Positions 28,931 through 37,600 of a stretch of DNA of 64,000 nt are shown here, one piece after another. Position 1 is the stretch's first letter. Every line of letters starts with the position of its first letter. The DNA comes from Chthonobacter rhizosphaerae. Lineage in GTDB: Bacteria > Pseudomonadota > Alphaproteobacteria > Rhizobiales > Pleomorphomonadaceae. The translations under genes and the position numbers were made by a program. The notes below the pieces were generated by a model, which saw nothing but the letters and a program-made list of their open reading frames with translations, had not been told where the DNA came from and did not search any database. The stretch spans positions 62,001-126,000 of the forward strand of contig NZ_JACDIS010000002.1 in the NCBI RefSeq assembly GCF_013839525.1, written 5' to 3'.

Positions 28931-31900
28931 TCAGAACCGGACGGCGACCCGGCCGACGACCGTACGGCCCCAGCCGGGGGTGTCGGGGGCGACGTCGAAG
29001 TCCTCGTCCAGGATGTTGTAGACCGAGAGGTCCAGCTGGAAGCGCCGGTCCAGCGGCTCCCAGGTGACGTTCGCGTCCAAGGTCACGTAGGGGTCCAGTT
29101 CGGTCCCGGCGAGGTCGCCGCTGCGCTCGCCCACGTAGGTGGATGACAGGGTCGCCCGCACCCGGGACGGATGAGCGTAGGTGATGCCGGCCCGGGCGGC
29201 CATGTCCGGCACGAACGGGATGGCGTCGTCGAAGCCCGGCGCGTCGAGGCCGTTGTCCGACCGGGCATAGGCGACGGTCGCGAAAGCGCCGAAACCGCCG
29301 CCGATCCAGGCATTCGCGGTCAGCGCCACCCGGTCGATCGAGCCGTTTTCGAGGGCGATCCCGGTGAGCGAACCGGGCACCGTGAGGCTCACGCCGTCGA
29401 GGTCCTGGTGCTGGTATTCCACGGAGGTGAAGAAGCGCTCGGTCCATTCGGCGTCCCAGCGGACCGCGACGGTGTCCACCTGGCCGCCGACGCCCACGGA
29501 CGGTTCGTTGGCCTCCAGGCCGAGCACGCCCACGGGCGACAGGGTGACGAGCGTCGGCAGGGTGGTTTCCCGCGCCGCCATGGCGCGGACCGAGTGCCCC
29601 TCGAAGAAGGACCAGCTCGCGCCGATGCGCGGCTCCAGGCGCGATATGTCGGTGCCCTCGCCGTCGAGGAGTGTGCCGAACACGGCGGCCTCCAGGCCGA
29701 TATCGTCGGTCGGCTTGGCGAGGACGTCGAGGAAGGCGCGGCCGAGGCGGTATTCGGCATCTACACGGCCCTCGGAAATCTCAACCGGGTCAGGCACGTA
29801 GATCGCCCGGCCGATGCTCCGGGTGGTCTTCAGGATGCCGGCGTCGGCGCCATAGCGCACGGTCACCGGGCCGAAGCCGACCGCATGGGCGATCGACCCC
29901 ACCAGCGTGTCGCTGTCCTCGTCGGTGGTGTCGCGGGCGAGCAGGCTGCCGCCGCCGAAGGGCACGAGGCCGAACTGGCGGGTGCGCTGCTCCGCCGTGG
30001 TGGCGGACACCGCCGTCGTGAGCACGTTCCGGTGGGCGAAGGTGTGGCTCCAGGCCAGCACGCCCTGGCCGACGGTCGCCTGCCGGCCGTTGAACGGGTT
30101 GCGGTCGGTGTCGGGTCCCACATAGGGCGTGTCGTTGTCGCTGAGGATGCCCATCGCGATGATGCGATCGTCCGGCGAGGGCTCCGCGCCCAGGATGACG
30201 GTGCCGGTGAGGCCGCCTTCGCCCACGGTCGTGATGCCGTCCGTGTCGTCGGTCAGCCGGCGCTCCACATTGGCCACGAAGCTGACCGGAATGGGCGCGT
30301 TCGAATAGCCCTGGACCTCGGCGAAGCCGATCTTGCCGTTGCTCTCGTCGCGGACGATGAAGCCGCCGCCGCCGCTCGCCTCCACGAACGGCGCCCGCAC
30401 GATCTGCACCCGCCGACGCGGCGAGGCGACCGCCAGCGGATCGAGCGCGAGACCCTGGACGAGATTGGAGAAGGCCTTGGTGCCGGACCCGAACGACGGC
30501 TGCGTTCCATCGTAGGTCGGCGCGTCGAACACCGGGTCGGTGGTGCCGATGATCGACTGGTCGATGTAGCCGCCGGCTTCGAACGGGTCGAACACCGCCG
30601 CGCTGTAGTAGCGGCCCCAGGCGTCGAGATCGAGGAAGCGGAAGGCCTCCGCGACCGTGGAGCCCTCCTCGCGGCTCGCCGCGAGCGAGGCGAAGTCGCC
30701 GCCCCGGCCGCGGGCGAGCCGGACCGATTCGCGGGCGGACCGGATGGCGTCGTCGGCCCGGTATTCGTCGAGGGCGAGCTTGGTGGCGAACACGGGCGCG
30801 AGCGGATCGAAGGGATCGAGCCGCGCCGCGTTGTCGATGGCCTGCCGCCCGGCTTCGGCGTCGCCGGTCTGGTAGGAGGCGGCGGCGAGGAGGAGGAGCG
30901 CGTTGGACGCGGCCGGATTGGCGGTCGAGCCCTTCAGGAGATTCTGGAGGGCGAGATCGTTCTCGCCGCGCTGCAGGTGCCAGCGGCCGAGGGCCGTGTA
31001 GGCCACGTGGAGCGACGGGTCGAGCGCCAGCGCCTTGTCGATGGCCGCCTTGGCGTCATCGAGCCGGTTCTGGTCCAGGTAGATCAACGCCAGGTTGGCA
31101 TAAGGGAGCGCGTCCTCCGGCTCCAGCTCGATCGCCTTCAGGTAGGCCGCCTCGGCCTGGTGGCTGTCGTCGCGCTCGGCGTAGAGCATGCCGAGCGCGT
31201 CCCAGACGGAGGTGCTGCCGGGCTGCAGCTCGCGGGCGCGGAGGAGGTCCGCCTCGGCGCCCTTCAGGTCGCGCTCGAACTCGGCCCTGTAGTGGGCGCG
31301 GGCGAGGAGCACCACCGGATTGTCCGGGTCGAGCGCGACGGCGCGCTCCACGGCGGCCTTCATGCCCTCCCGGTCGCCTTCCAGGAGCGCCAGCTGGGCG
31401 CGGACGGCCGGCAGCAGGGCTTCGTCGGGATGGCGGCGCTCGGCCGCCTCCAGCCGGGCGATGGCCGCCGGCGTGCCGTTCACGAAGGCGTCCAGGTACG
31501 CTTCGGCGAGCGCGGTGTTCGGCCCGCCGCCGCGGACGGGCGGCGGCGGCTCGGCGCGGCTGGGGTTAGCCAGCGAGCGGGCGATATAGGCCGAATAGGC
31601 GGCGACGCCCCGGCGTTCCGGATCGAGGCGCGGCTGGGCGCGCTGGAGGAGCGCGGCCGCCTCGGCGTAGCGGGTGCGGGAGCCGAGGGCGAGTCCTTCC
31701 ACGAGGTCCACCCGCGCGCTCTGGGCCGGGGTGAGCCGCGCGCGGCGGGCGGCGGCGATGGCGGCCTCGGCGGCTTTCGGGCCGTCCAGCGACAGGGTCA
31801 GTTCGGCATCGAGGACGAGATCCTCGGCGGTCCTGAGACTCGCCGGCACGGCGGCGATTCGCCGGTGCTCGGCCACGGCCCGGCGGGAGGGCAGGGTGCT

Positions 31901-32536
31901 CGGATAGAGAAAGCTGAACGCGCCGCGCAGCGACACGTAGAATTGCATCTGCTCGCGGTCCTTGGGCCGGACGAGCACGACCTTGGTGGGCGCTTCGCCG
32001 ATGGCGGCCGTGGCGGCCTCGCCCTCCCGGACCAGCACGGAGCCCTGCGGGTTGAAGAGCTCGACCGCGCCCTCCAGCACGATGAGCGCGGTCCGGCCGT
32101 CGGGAGCGACGGTGAGCGACCAGTCGGTGCCGCGGACCGCCGCCGCCGCGGCGGGCGTCTCCACGGTCACGCCCGCGCCGCCCCGGGCCGCACGGGCCCA
32201 GATGGCGCCCTGCTGCAGCTGAAGGCGGGCGTCGCCGTTGGCGCGCACGTCCTTGACAACGAGCGTGGTGTTGCGGCCGATGCGCACCTGGGTGCGGTCG
32301 GCGAACAGGATGGCGAGCTGGCCGAGGGCATTGGTGCGCAGGGTGTCGCCGGAGAGGACCACCTGGGTCGGATCCACGCCGCGCCAGCCGGGCGCCTCGA
32401 CGAACGTGATCTCCTCGCCGGACTTGACGGCGATCACCGCGCCGGCATTCGGATCGGGCCGCGGCACGGGCTCCGCGAGCGCCGGCAGGGCCAAGAGCGC
32501 GGCCGCGAGCGCGCCGCCGAGACGAAAGGAATACAT
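28931..32536 (-). CDS. Secreted FecR-TPR-outer membrane beta-barrel fusion protein
   Basis: 1201 residues. A signal peptide ends at about residue 21 (LPALA-EP). A FecR domain spans about 30-170, with ILFADRTQVRIGRNT and AAVRGTDWSLTV. An alpha-helical TPR region covers about 225-610, its clearest repeats at 400-545. The last roughly 520 residues look like a TonB-receptor-type beta-barrel, with aromatic and glycine-rich strands, SVYNILDEDFDV near the end and a terminal Phe, as in outer-membrane proteins. No plug domain is recognised before the barrel. The protein would sit in the outer membrane with FecR and TPR parts in the periplasm, positioned to touch the CHASE2 sensor encoded 3 bases downstream. 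Confidence 0.85.
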   Translation of the reverse strand: MYSFRLGGALAAALLALPALAEPVPRPDPNAGAVIAVKSGEEITFVEAPGWRGVDPTQVVLSGDTLRTNALGQLAILFADRTQVRIGRNTTLVVKDVRANGDARLQLQQGAIWARAARGGAGVTVETPAAAAAVRGTDWSLTVAPDGRTALIVLEGAVELFNPQGSVLVREGEAATAAIGEAPTKVVLVRPKDREQMQFYVSLRGAFSFLYPSTLPSRRAVAEHRRIAAVPASLRTAEDLVLDAELTLSLDGPKAAEAAIAAARRARLTPAQSARVDLVEGLALGSRTRYAEAAALLQRAQPRLDPERRGVAAYSAYIARSLANPSRAEPPPPVRGGGPNTALAEAYLDAFVNGTPAAIARLEAAERRHPDEALLPAVRAQLALLEGDREGMKAAVERAVALDPDNPVVLLARAHYRAEFERDLKGAEADLLRARELQPGSTSVWDALGMLYAERDDSHQAEAAYLKAIELEPEDALPYANLALIYLDQNRLDDAKAAIDKALALDPSLHVAYTALGRWHLQRGENDLALQNLLKGSTANPAASNALLLLAAASYQTGDAEAGRQAIDNAARLDPFDPLAPVFATKLALDEYRADDAIRSARESVRLARGRGGDFASLAASREEGSTVAEAFRFLDLDAWGRYYSAAVFDPFEAGGYIDQSIIGTTDPVFDAPTYDGTQPSFGSGTKAFSNLVQGLALDPLAVASPRRRVQIVRAPFVEASGGGGFIVRDESNGKIGFAEVQGYSNAPIPVSFVANVERRLTDDTDGITTVGEGGLTGTVILGAEPSPDDRIIAMGILSDNDTPYVGPDTDRNPFNGRQATVGQGVLAWSHTFAHRNVLTTAVSATTAEQRTRQFGLVPFGGGSLLARDTTDEDSDTLVGSIAHAVGFGPVTVRYGADAGILKTTRSIGRAIYVPDPVEISEGRVDAEYRLGRAFLDVLAKPTDDIGLEAAVFGTLLDGEGTDISRLEPRIGASWSFFEGHSVRAMAARETTLPTLVTLSPVGVLGLEANEPSVGVGGQVDTVAVRWDAEWTERFFTSVEYQHQDLDGVSLTVPGSLTGIALENGSIDRVALTANAWIGGGFGAFATVAYARSDNGLDAPGFDDAIPFVPDMAARAGITYAHPSRVRATLSSTYVGERSGDLAGTELDPYVTLDANVTWEPLDRRFQLDLSVYNILDEDFDVAPDTPGWGRTVVGRVAVRF

Positions 32537-32573
32537 GGTGGATAATGTTCAGCCATCGCCTATAAGTCGGATC

Positions 32574-32602
32574 AATAGACGGGGGCCACTTCAGGCTGTC
32601 AA
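32574..32602 (-). promoter_or_regulatory. Sigma-70-like promoter of the FecR-barrel/cyclase operon
   Basis: On the minus strand TTGACA (32,602-32,597) is followed after exactly 17 bases by TCTATT (32,579-32,574), about 40 bases upstream of the FecR-barrel ATG. The -35 box is a perfect match and the -10 matches four of six. The divergent small membrane protein starts about 95 bases on the other side. Confidence 0.55.
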
Positions 32603-32695
32603 TTGCGAGGAATCGCGGCTCTCCGCGGCTTTCCGGGCGAAATCCGGAGAGCGTTGCGAACGGGCATCGCGCCGGACCAGGACGGACGACGGACG

Positions 32696-33184
32696 ATGGC
32701 GACGAAGGACGAATACTTCGATCATCTGAAGGAGGTGAACCGAACCTTCTATGACCAGGTGCGCGGAGCGGACCAGAAGGCGGCCTACATCTTCACCTTC
32801 ATGCTGGCCCTGCTGATCTGGTCGTCCGAGGCGCGGGACATGTTCACGCTGCACCGCTACGTGGGCGCGCCCCTGCCGGTGATCGCCTGCTCGGCGCTGG
32901 CGGCCGTGTCGCTGCTGACCGCCGCCATGGCGGCGATCCTCGTCGTGATGCCGCGCCGGCGCGAGGGCGGATCCTCGCTGTTCTGGGGCAGCTGGGACGC
33001 CTCCTCGCTCGCCCTGAAGGAGGCCGAGGCGCGCGGCGACCTGGACTTCCTGATGAACGAATACCGCACCAACATCACCCATCTGGCGGCGATCTGCCGG
33101 ACCAAGTACCGGCTGGTGGCGCTGGCCTTCCGGGCGCTGGCCGTCGCGCTCCTCGCCCACTTCGCCGTGCTGGCGATCTCCTGA
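32696..33184 (+). CDS. PycTM-like (DUF5706) small membrane protein
   Basis: 162 residues. The N-terminal soluble part (KDEYFDHLKEVNRTFYDQV) leads to GADQKAAYIFTFMLALLIW, the first span. A second span lies at about 62-83 and a third at the C terminus (about 140-160). Between them FWGSWDA, LDFLMNEYRTN and ICRTKYRLVALAFRAL match the pattern of the Pycsar effector membrane domain, where a cyclic nucleotide triggers membrane damage. It is divergent from the FecR-barrel/cyclase operon and convergent with rkpG. Start ATG 32,696 is preferred over the in-frame 32,603. The family match is by pattern only; a cAMP-responsive role is an inference. Confidence 0.7.
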   Translation: MATKDEYFDHLKEVNRTFYDQVRGADQKAAYIFTFMLALLIWSSEARDMFTLHRYVGAPLPVIACSALAAVSLLTAAMAAILVVMPRRREGGSSLFWGSWDASSLALKEAEARGDLDFLMNEYRTNITHLAAICRTKYRLVALAFRALAVALLAHFAVLAIS

Positions 33185-33261
33185 CTGTTCGGCGGCGATG
33201 GGATCTGAGGCTTGCCGGCGCACGCAATGGCCGGACCGGTCGGGACCTTGCGAGCCTGATC

Positions 33262-34635
33262 TCAGCGGGCGACGAGCTGGCGGAGCACGGAGCCGGTGCG
33301 CCGGATGCCGGCGAGCTCCTCCGCCGTGATGGCGACGGCCCGGTCGATCTCGTCGGCCGTGTGGATGCTGGTGATGAAGAAGCGCAGCCGGGCCGACTTT
33401 TCCGGCACGGCCGGGTAGATGATCGGCAGGGCGTTGAGCCCGCGCTTGAACACCCGGTCGGCGAGGACGGCCGCCTGGGCGCTGTCGCCCACGATCACCG
33501 GCACGACCGCGTAGCCCTCGGACAGGCCCGTGTCGAGGCCGGCGTCGCGGGCCTTGGCGAGGAAGCGCTCGCCATTGCGGCGGAGCGCCTTGACGCGCTC
33601 TGGCTCGGCCGTCATCACCTGGAGCGACGCGATCGCGGCCGCCGCAAGCGGTGCCGAGAGACCGACCGAATAGACGAAGCCGGGCGCCTTCACCTTCAGG
33701 TACTCGCAGAGCGCCGCCGACCCGGCGATGTAGCCGCCGCAGCCGGAGAGCGTCTTCGACAAGGTGCCCATCCAGAGCTCGACGCTGGCCGGATTGACGC
33801 CCTGGGCCTCGTGGATGCCCCGGCCGGTCGCGCCGAGCACGCCGAGGGAGTGGGCCTCGTCCACCATCAGCCAGGCGTCGTGGCGGCTCTTCACCTCCAC
33901 GAAGCGGGGCAGGTCGGGGAAGTCCCCATCCATGGAATAGAGGCCCTCGATGACGATCAGCACCCGCTCGTACTGGAGCCGCACCTTGGCGAGCAGGTCG
34001 TCCACGTGCTGCCAGTCGTTGTGCGGGAAGGTCATGCGCGCTGCGCCGGACAGGCGGGCGCCCTCCGCGATGGAGTTGTGGATCAGCGCGTCGATGAGGA
34101 TCAGGTCCTTCGGCCCCATCAGGGTGCCGATGGTGGTGACGTTGGTGGCGTGGCCGCTGACCATGGTGACGGCGGCCTCGGTGCCGTGCACGGCCGCGAG
34201 CGCCGCCTCCAGTTCCCGGTGGAAGGGGCGCTCGCCGGCGACGACGCGGCTCGCCGACACGGACGTGCCGTAGCGGTCCACGGCGGCCTTGGCGGCGTCT
34301 GTCACGCGCGGATGGCCGTTGAGGCCGAGGTAGTTGTAGGACGCGAAGTTGAGGTAGGGCCGGCCGTCGATCAGGCTGGTGCCGGCGGCGAGGCCGTCGT
34401 GGGCGCGGAAGAAGGGATTTTCGATCCCCATCATGTCCGCCGCCGCGCGCTGGATGCGCAGCTGCTTGTAGTCGTCCAGGGTGGAGAAGTCGAACGCGGC
34501 GGCCTTGCGGACGGCCGGCGCCGGGGCCGGCGCGTCGGGCCGGACCTTGCGGTTCTGGCTCGCGGCGCGCAGGCCCTTGAGGAGGGCGTCCTTGGCGGCC
34601 CCGGACATCCCTCCGTAGGTGCGCTTGTCATCCAT
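33262..34635 (-). CDS. rkpG: Alpha-oxoamine synthase (RkpG-like, AONS/SPT family)
   Basis: 457 residues, PLP-dependent. The core starts near residue 60. VDEAHSLGVLG (258-268) supplies the Asp/His pair, and LSKTLSGCGGY holds the Schiff-base Lys294. The family decarboxylates an amino acid while condensing it with an acyl thioester (BioF, KBL, serine palmitoyltransferase). An N-terminal extension of about 60 residues distinguishes it from BioF. Its ATG shares one base with the stop of the upstream PKS (TGATG), strong evidence that it takes the acyl chain from the PKS carrier domain. RkpG of Sinorhizobium capsule loci is of this type. Confidence 0.87.
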   Translation of the reverse strand: MDDKRTYGGMSGAAKDALLKGLRAASQNRKVRPDAPAPAPAVRKAAAFDFSTLDDYKQLRIQRAAADMMGIENPFFRAHDGLAAGTSLIDGRPYLNFASYNYLGLNGHPRVTDAAKAAVDRYGTSVSASRVVAGERPFHRELEAALAAVHGTEAAVTMVSGHATNVTTIGTLMGPKDLILIDALIHNSIAEGARLSGAARMTFPHNDWQHVDDLLAKVRLQYERVLIVIEGLYSMDGDFPDLPRFVEVKSRHDAWLMVDEAHSLGVLGATGRGIHEAQGVNPASVELWMGTLSKTLSGCGGYIAGSAALCEYLKVKAPGFVYSVGLSAPLAAAAIASLQVMTAEPERVKALRRNGERFLAKARDAGLDTGLSEGYAVVPVIVGDSAQAAVLADRVFKRGLNALPIIYPAVPEKSARLRFFITSIHTADEIDRAVAITAEELAGIRRTGSVLRQLVAR

Positions 34636-37600
34636 CAGCCGGTCAGCCTCTTCACGCTCGTGGACTGGGCCTCGATCGCGCTCACGACCGCGGCGAGTTC
34701 GTCGTCCATCTCCTCGCCCACATGGCGGGCGGCGGCCAGCTCGCTGTCCGCGGACGCGGCGTCGTCGCCGCCGGCCGCGCCCGCCTTGTCGACGATGCGC
34801 CGGGCGATGTCGCCGAGCGCCGCGCCGTTGGCCAGCGACAGGAGCGGGATGTCGATGCCGAAGCGCTGCTCGGCCGCCATCCGAAGCTCCAGCGCCATCA
34901 GGCTGTCCATGCCGATCTCGGTGAGCGGCCGGGACGGGTCGATGTCCTCCACCGGCAGGCGGAGGATGCGCGAGATCTCGCCGGCGAGCGACTCGGTGAC
35001 GAGCTTGACGGCGGCCCCGTGGTCGAGGCCCTCGATCAGGCTGGCGAGCTGGCCGTCGCCGGCGCCGTCGCCCTGGGCCTCCGCCGCGGCCACCGCCACC
35101 CGGGCGGCGAGCGGGGTCTGCATGATGGCGAGCTCGCGCCGGGCGGCGGCCCAGTCGATCCGCGCATAGGCGATCACCGGCTGGTCGAGGCCCGCGTCGA
35201 GGGCGAGCTCCAGGCCGGCGAGAGCCGCCTTGGCGGTCAGCGCCTGCTTGCCGAGACGCATGGACAGCATGTCGTTCACGTCGGCGTTGCGGGCGAGATA
35301 GCCGGCGTCGGCGATCGCCCCCCAGGCGATGGCGAGCGCCGGCAGGCCGGCTGCGCGCCGGGCGCGGGCAAGGCCCTCCAGATAGGCGTTGGCCGCCACG
35401 TAGGGAGCCTGGCCCGGGTTGCCGATCAGCGTGGTCGCCGAGGAGTAGAGGACGAAGAGGTCCAGGTCCTCGCCCCGGGTGGCGGCGTCGAGGACCGCGG
35501 CGCCGGCGATCTTCGGCGCCATGACGGCCCGCATGCGCGGCCCGTCCAGGTTCTGGAACAGGGCGTCGTCGAGCACCATGGCGGTGTGGAGCACGCCCTT
35601 CAGCGGCGGCAGATCCGCCCGGATCCGGGCGAGGAGCGCGTCGACCGCGTCGCGGCTGGTGATGTCCGTCGCGGTGACGAGCACGCGCGCGCCGGCCGCC
35701 TCCATGTGGGCGATCGCCTCGGCGGCGACCGGAGACACCGTGCCGGACCGGCTGGTGAGCACGATCGACCGGGCGCCCCGGCGGACGAGCATCTTCGCCG
35801 TTTCCACGCCGAAGCCGCCGAGGCCGCCGGCGACGATATAGGTGCCGTCACCGGTGATCCGCGCCGGGCGGCCCACGGCCTTCGCCGGGGCTTCGGGCGG
35901 GAGGACCAGGATCTTGCCGATGTGGCCGGACTGCTGCATCAGCCGGAAGGCCTCGGTGATCCGCTCGGCCTTGAACACCCGGTAGGGCAGGGCGGTGAGA
36001 ACGCCCGCCTCGAAGCTTTCCACCAGGTCGCGGAAGAGCTGCTCGGTGAGCTTGGGCCGGCGGGTCAGCAGCTGGTCGGCGTCCACCCCGAAGTAGGAGA
36101 GGTTCTGCCGGAACGGCCGGAGGCCGATGCGGGTATTGGCGTAGTAGTCGCGCTTGCCGAGCTCGACGAACCGGCCGAAGGGCTTCAGGACCTCCAGGCT
36201 GCGCTCCATGGCCTCGCCGAAGAGGGAGTTCAGCACCACGTCGGCGCCCTTGCCGTCGGTCAGGGCCATCACCTCGTCCGCGAAGGCGAGGGAGCGGCTG
36301 TCGAGCACGTGGGCGGCGCCCAGCATGGAGAGGAGGCGACGCTTGTCCGGCGAGCCGGCGGTGGCGATGACGCGCGCGCCCCGGGACAGGGCGATCTGCA
36401 GGGCCGCGAGCCCGACGCCGCCCGCGCCGCCGTGGATCACCACCGTCTCCCCCTCCTCCAGGCGGGCGAGTTCGACGAGGGCGTACCAGGCGGTCAGGAA
36501 GGTGACCGGGATGGTGGCGGCGGCTTCCAGGTCCACGGTGCTGGGCACCGGGGCGAGGGCCTTCTCGGCCACCACCACGTGGGTGGCGAAGCAGGCGGGC
36601 GCGAAGGAGATGACCCGGTCGCCCGGCTTGAACCGGCGGACGGCGGGGCCGACCCGGGTGATCACGCCGGAGCATTCCATGCCGAGGGTGGCGCCGGCGA
36701 AGCCGTCCTCCAGCGCCTCCTCGGGGAGGAGGCCGAGGGCCCACATCACGTCACGGAAGTTGAGGCCGGCGGCAGCCACCTCGATCTCCACCTCGTCGGC
36801 TTGAGGCGCCCGGCGGGCGACCGTCCGCCAGACGAGGCCGTCCAGGGTGCCCTGCCGCTCGATGGCGAGGGTGCGGCCGGCGGGACCGTCGATGGTGGCG
36901 GCGAGCGCCGGGGTGGTCAGAGACGGGCCGGAGACGATCCGCACGGCGGCGGCGCCGCGCTCGTCCACCACCAGTTCCCGCTCCGCCCCGGGGGCGGCGA
37001 GGAGGGCGTCGAGGCGCGAGGCGGCCTCCGCCGGCGAGAAGGCGACGGCGAGATCCACGAGGCGGGTCTCGATGTCGGGGTACTCGTTCATGAGCACCCG
37101 GCCGAGGCCCCAGACAGCGGTTTCCACCGGGCGAGCAGTCCGGCCGGCCATGCCGGAGCCGCCCGGCGCGACGATCCAGAGCCGCGCCGGCGGCTTCATG
37201 CCGCCGTTGAGGACGCCGTGGAGGGTCAGCACGCGGGCCTCGGCGGCGTCGAGCGCGTCGGCCTCGCCGGCCGTGGACGGCGACGGGGCGTAGACGAGGT
37301 CCTTGACGGAGGAGCCGGAGATCAGGGCGTGGAGGTCCGCGTCGGACCCGGCGTCGACCGCCTCCAGGGCGTAGCGGCCGTCGGTGGCGCGGCGGGCGAC
37401 CGCCACGCGCACGGGGCGGCCCTCCGCCGCGACGGTCGCGGCGAACGCGTCGGCGAAGGCGCGGCTGGCCGGCTCGCGGTCGACGAGAACCAGGATCGGG
37501 TCCTGGGGCGCTTCGGGCGCGACGGCCGTGCGGAGCGGCGCCCGGGCGACGATGAGGGAGGCGCGGGTGGAGCCGCCGACGAGGTCGACCGCCGTGGTGG

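Noticed and set aside
29171-32545. 1124-codon open frame opposite the FecR-barrel gene
   Set aside because: Same reason; the signal peptide, FecR, TPR and barrel features are all on the minus strand.
26975-33184. A canonical Pycsar defence system
   Set aside because: The cyclase has CHASE2 and purine-specifying residues, and the genes are divergent rather than a two-gene operon. Only the effector-like protein fits, so I report a looser hypothesis instead.
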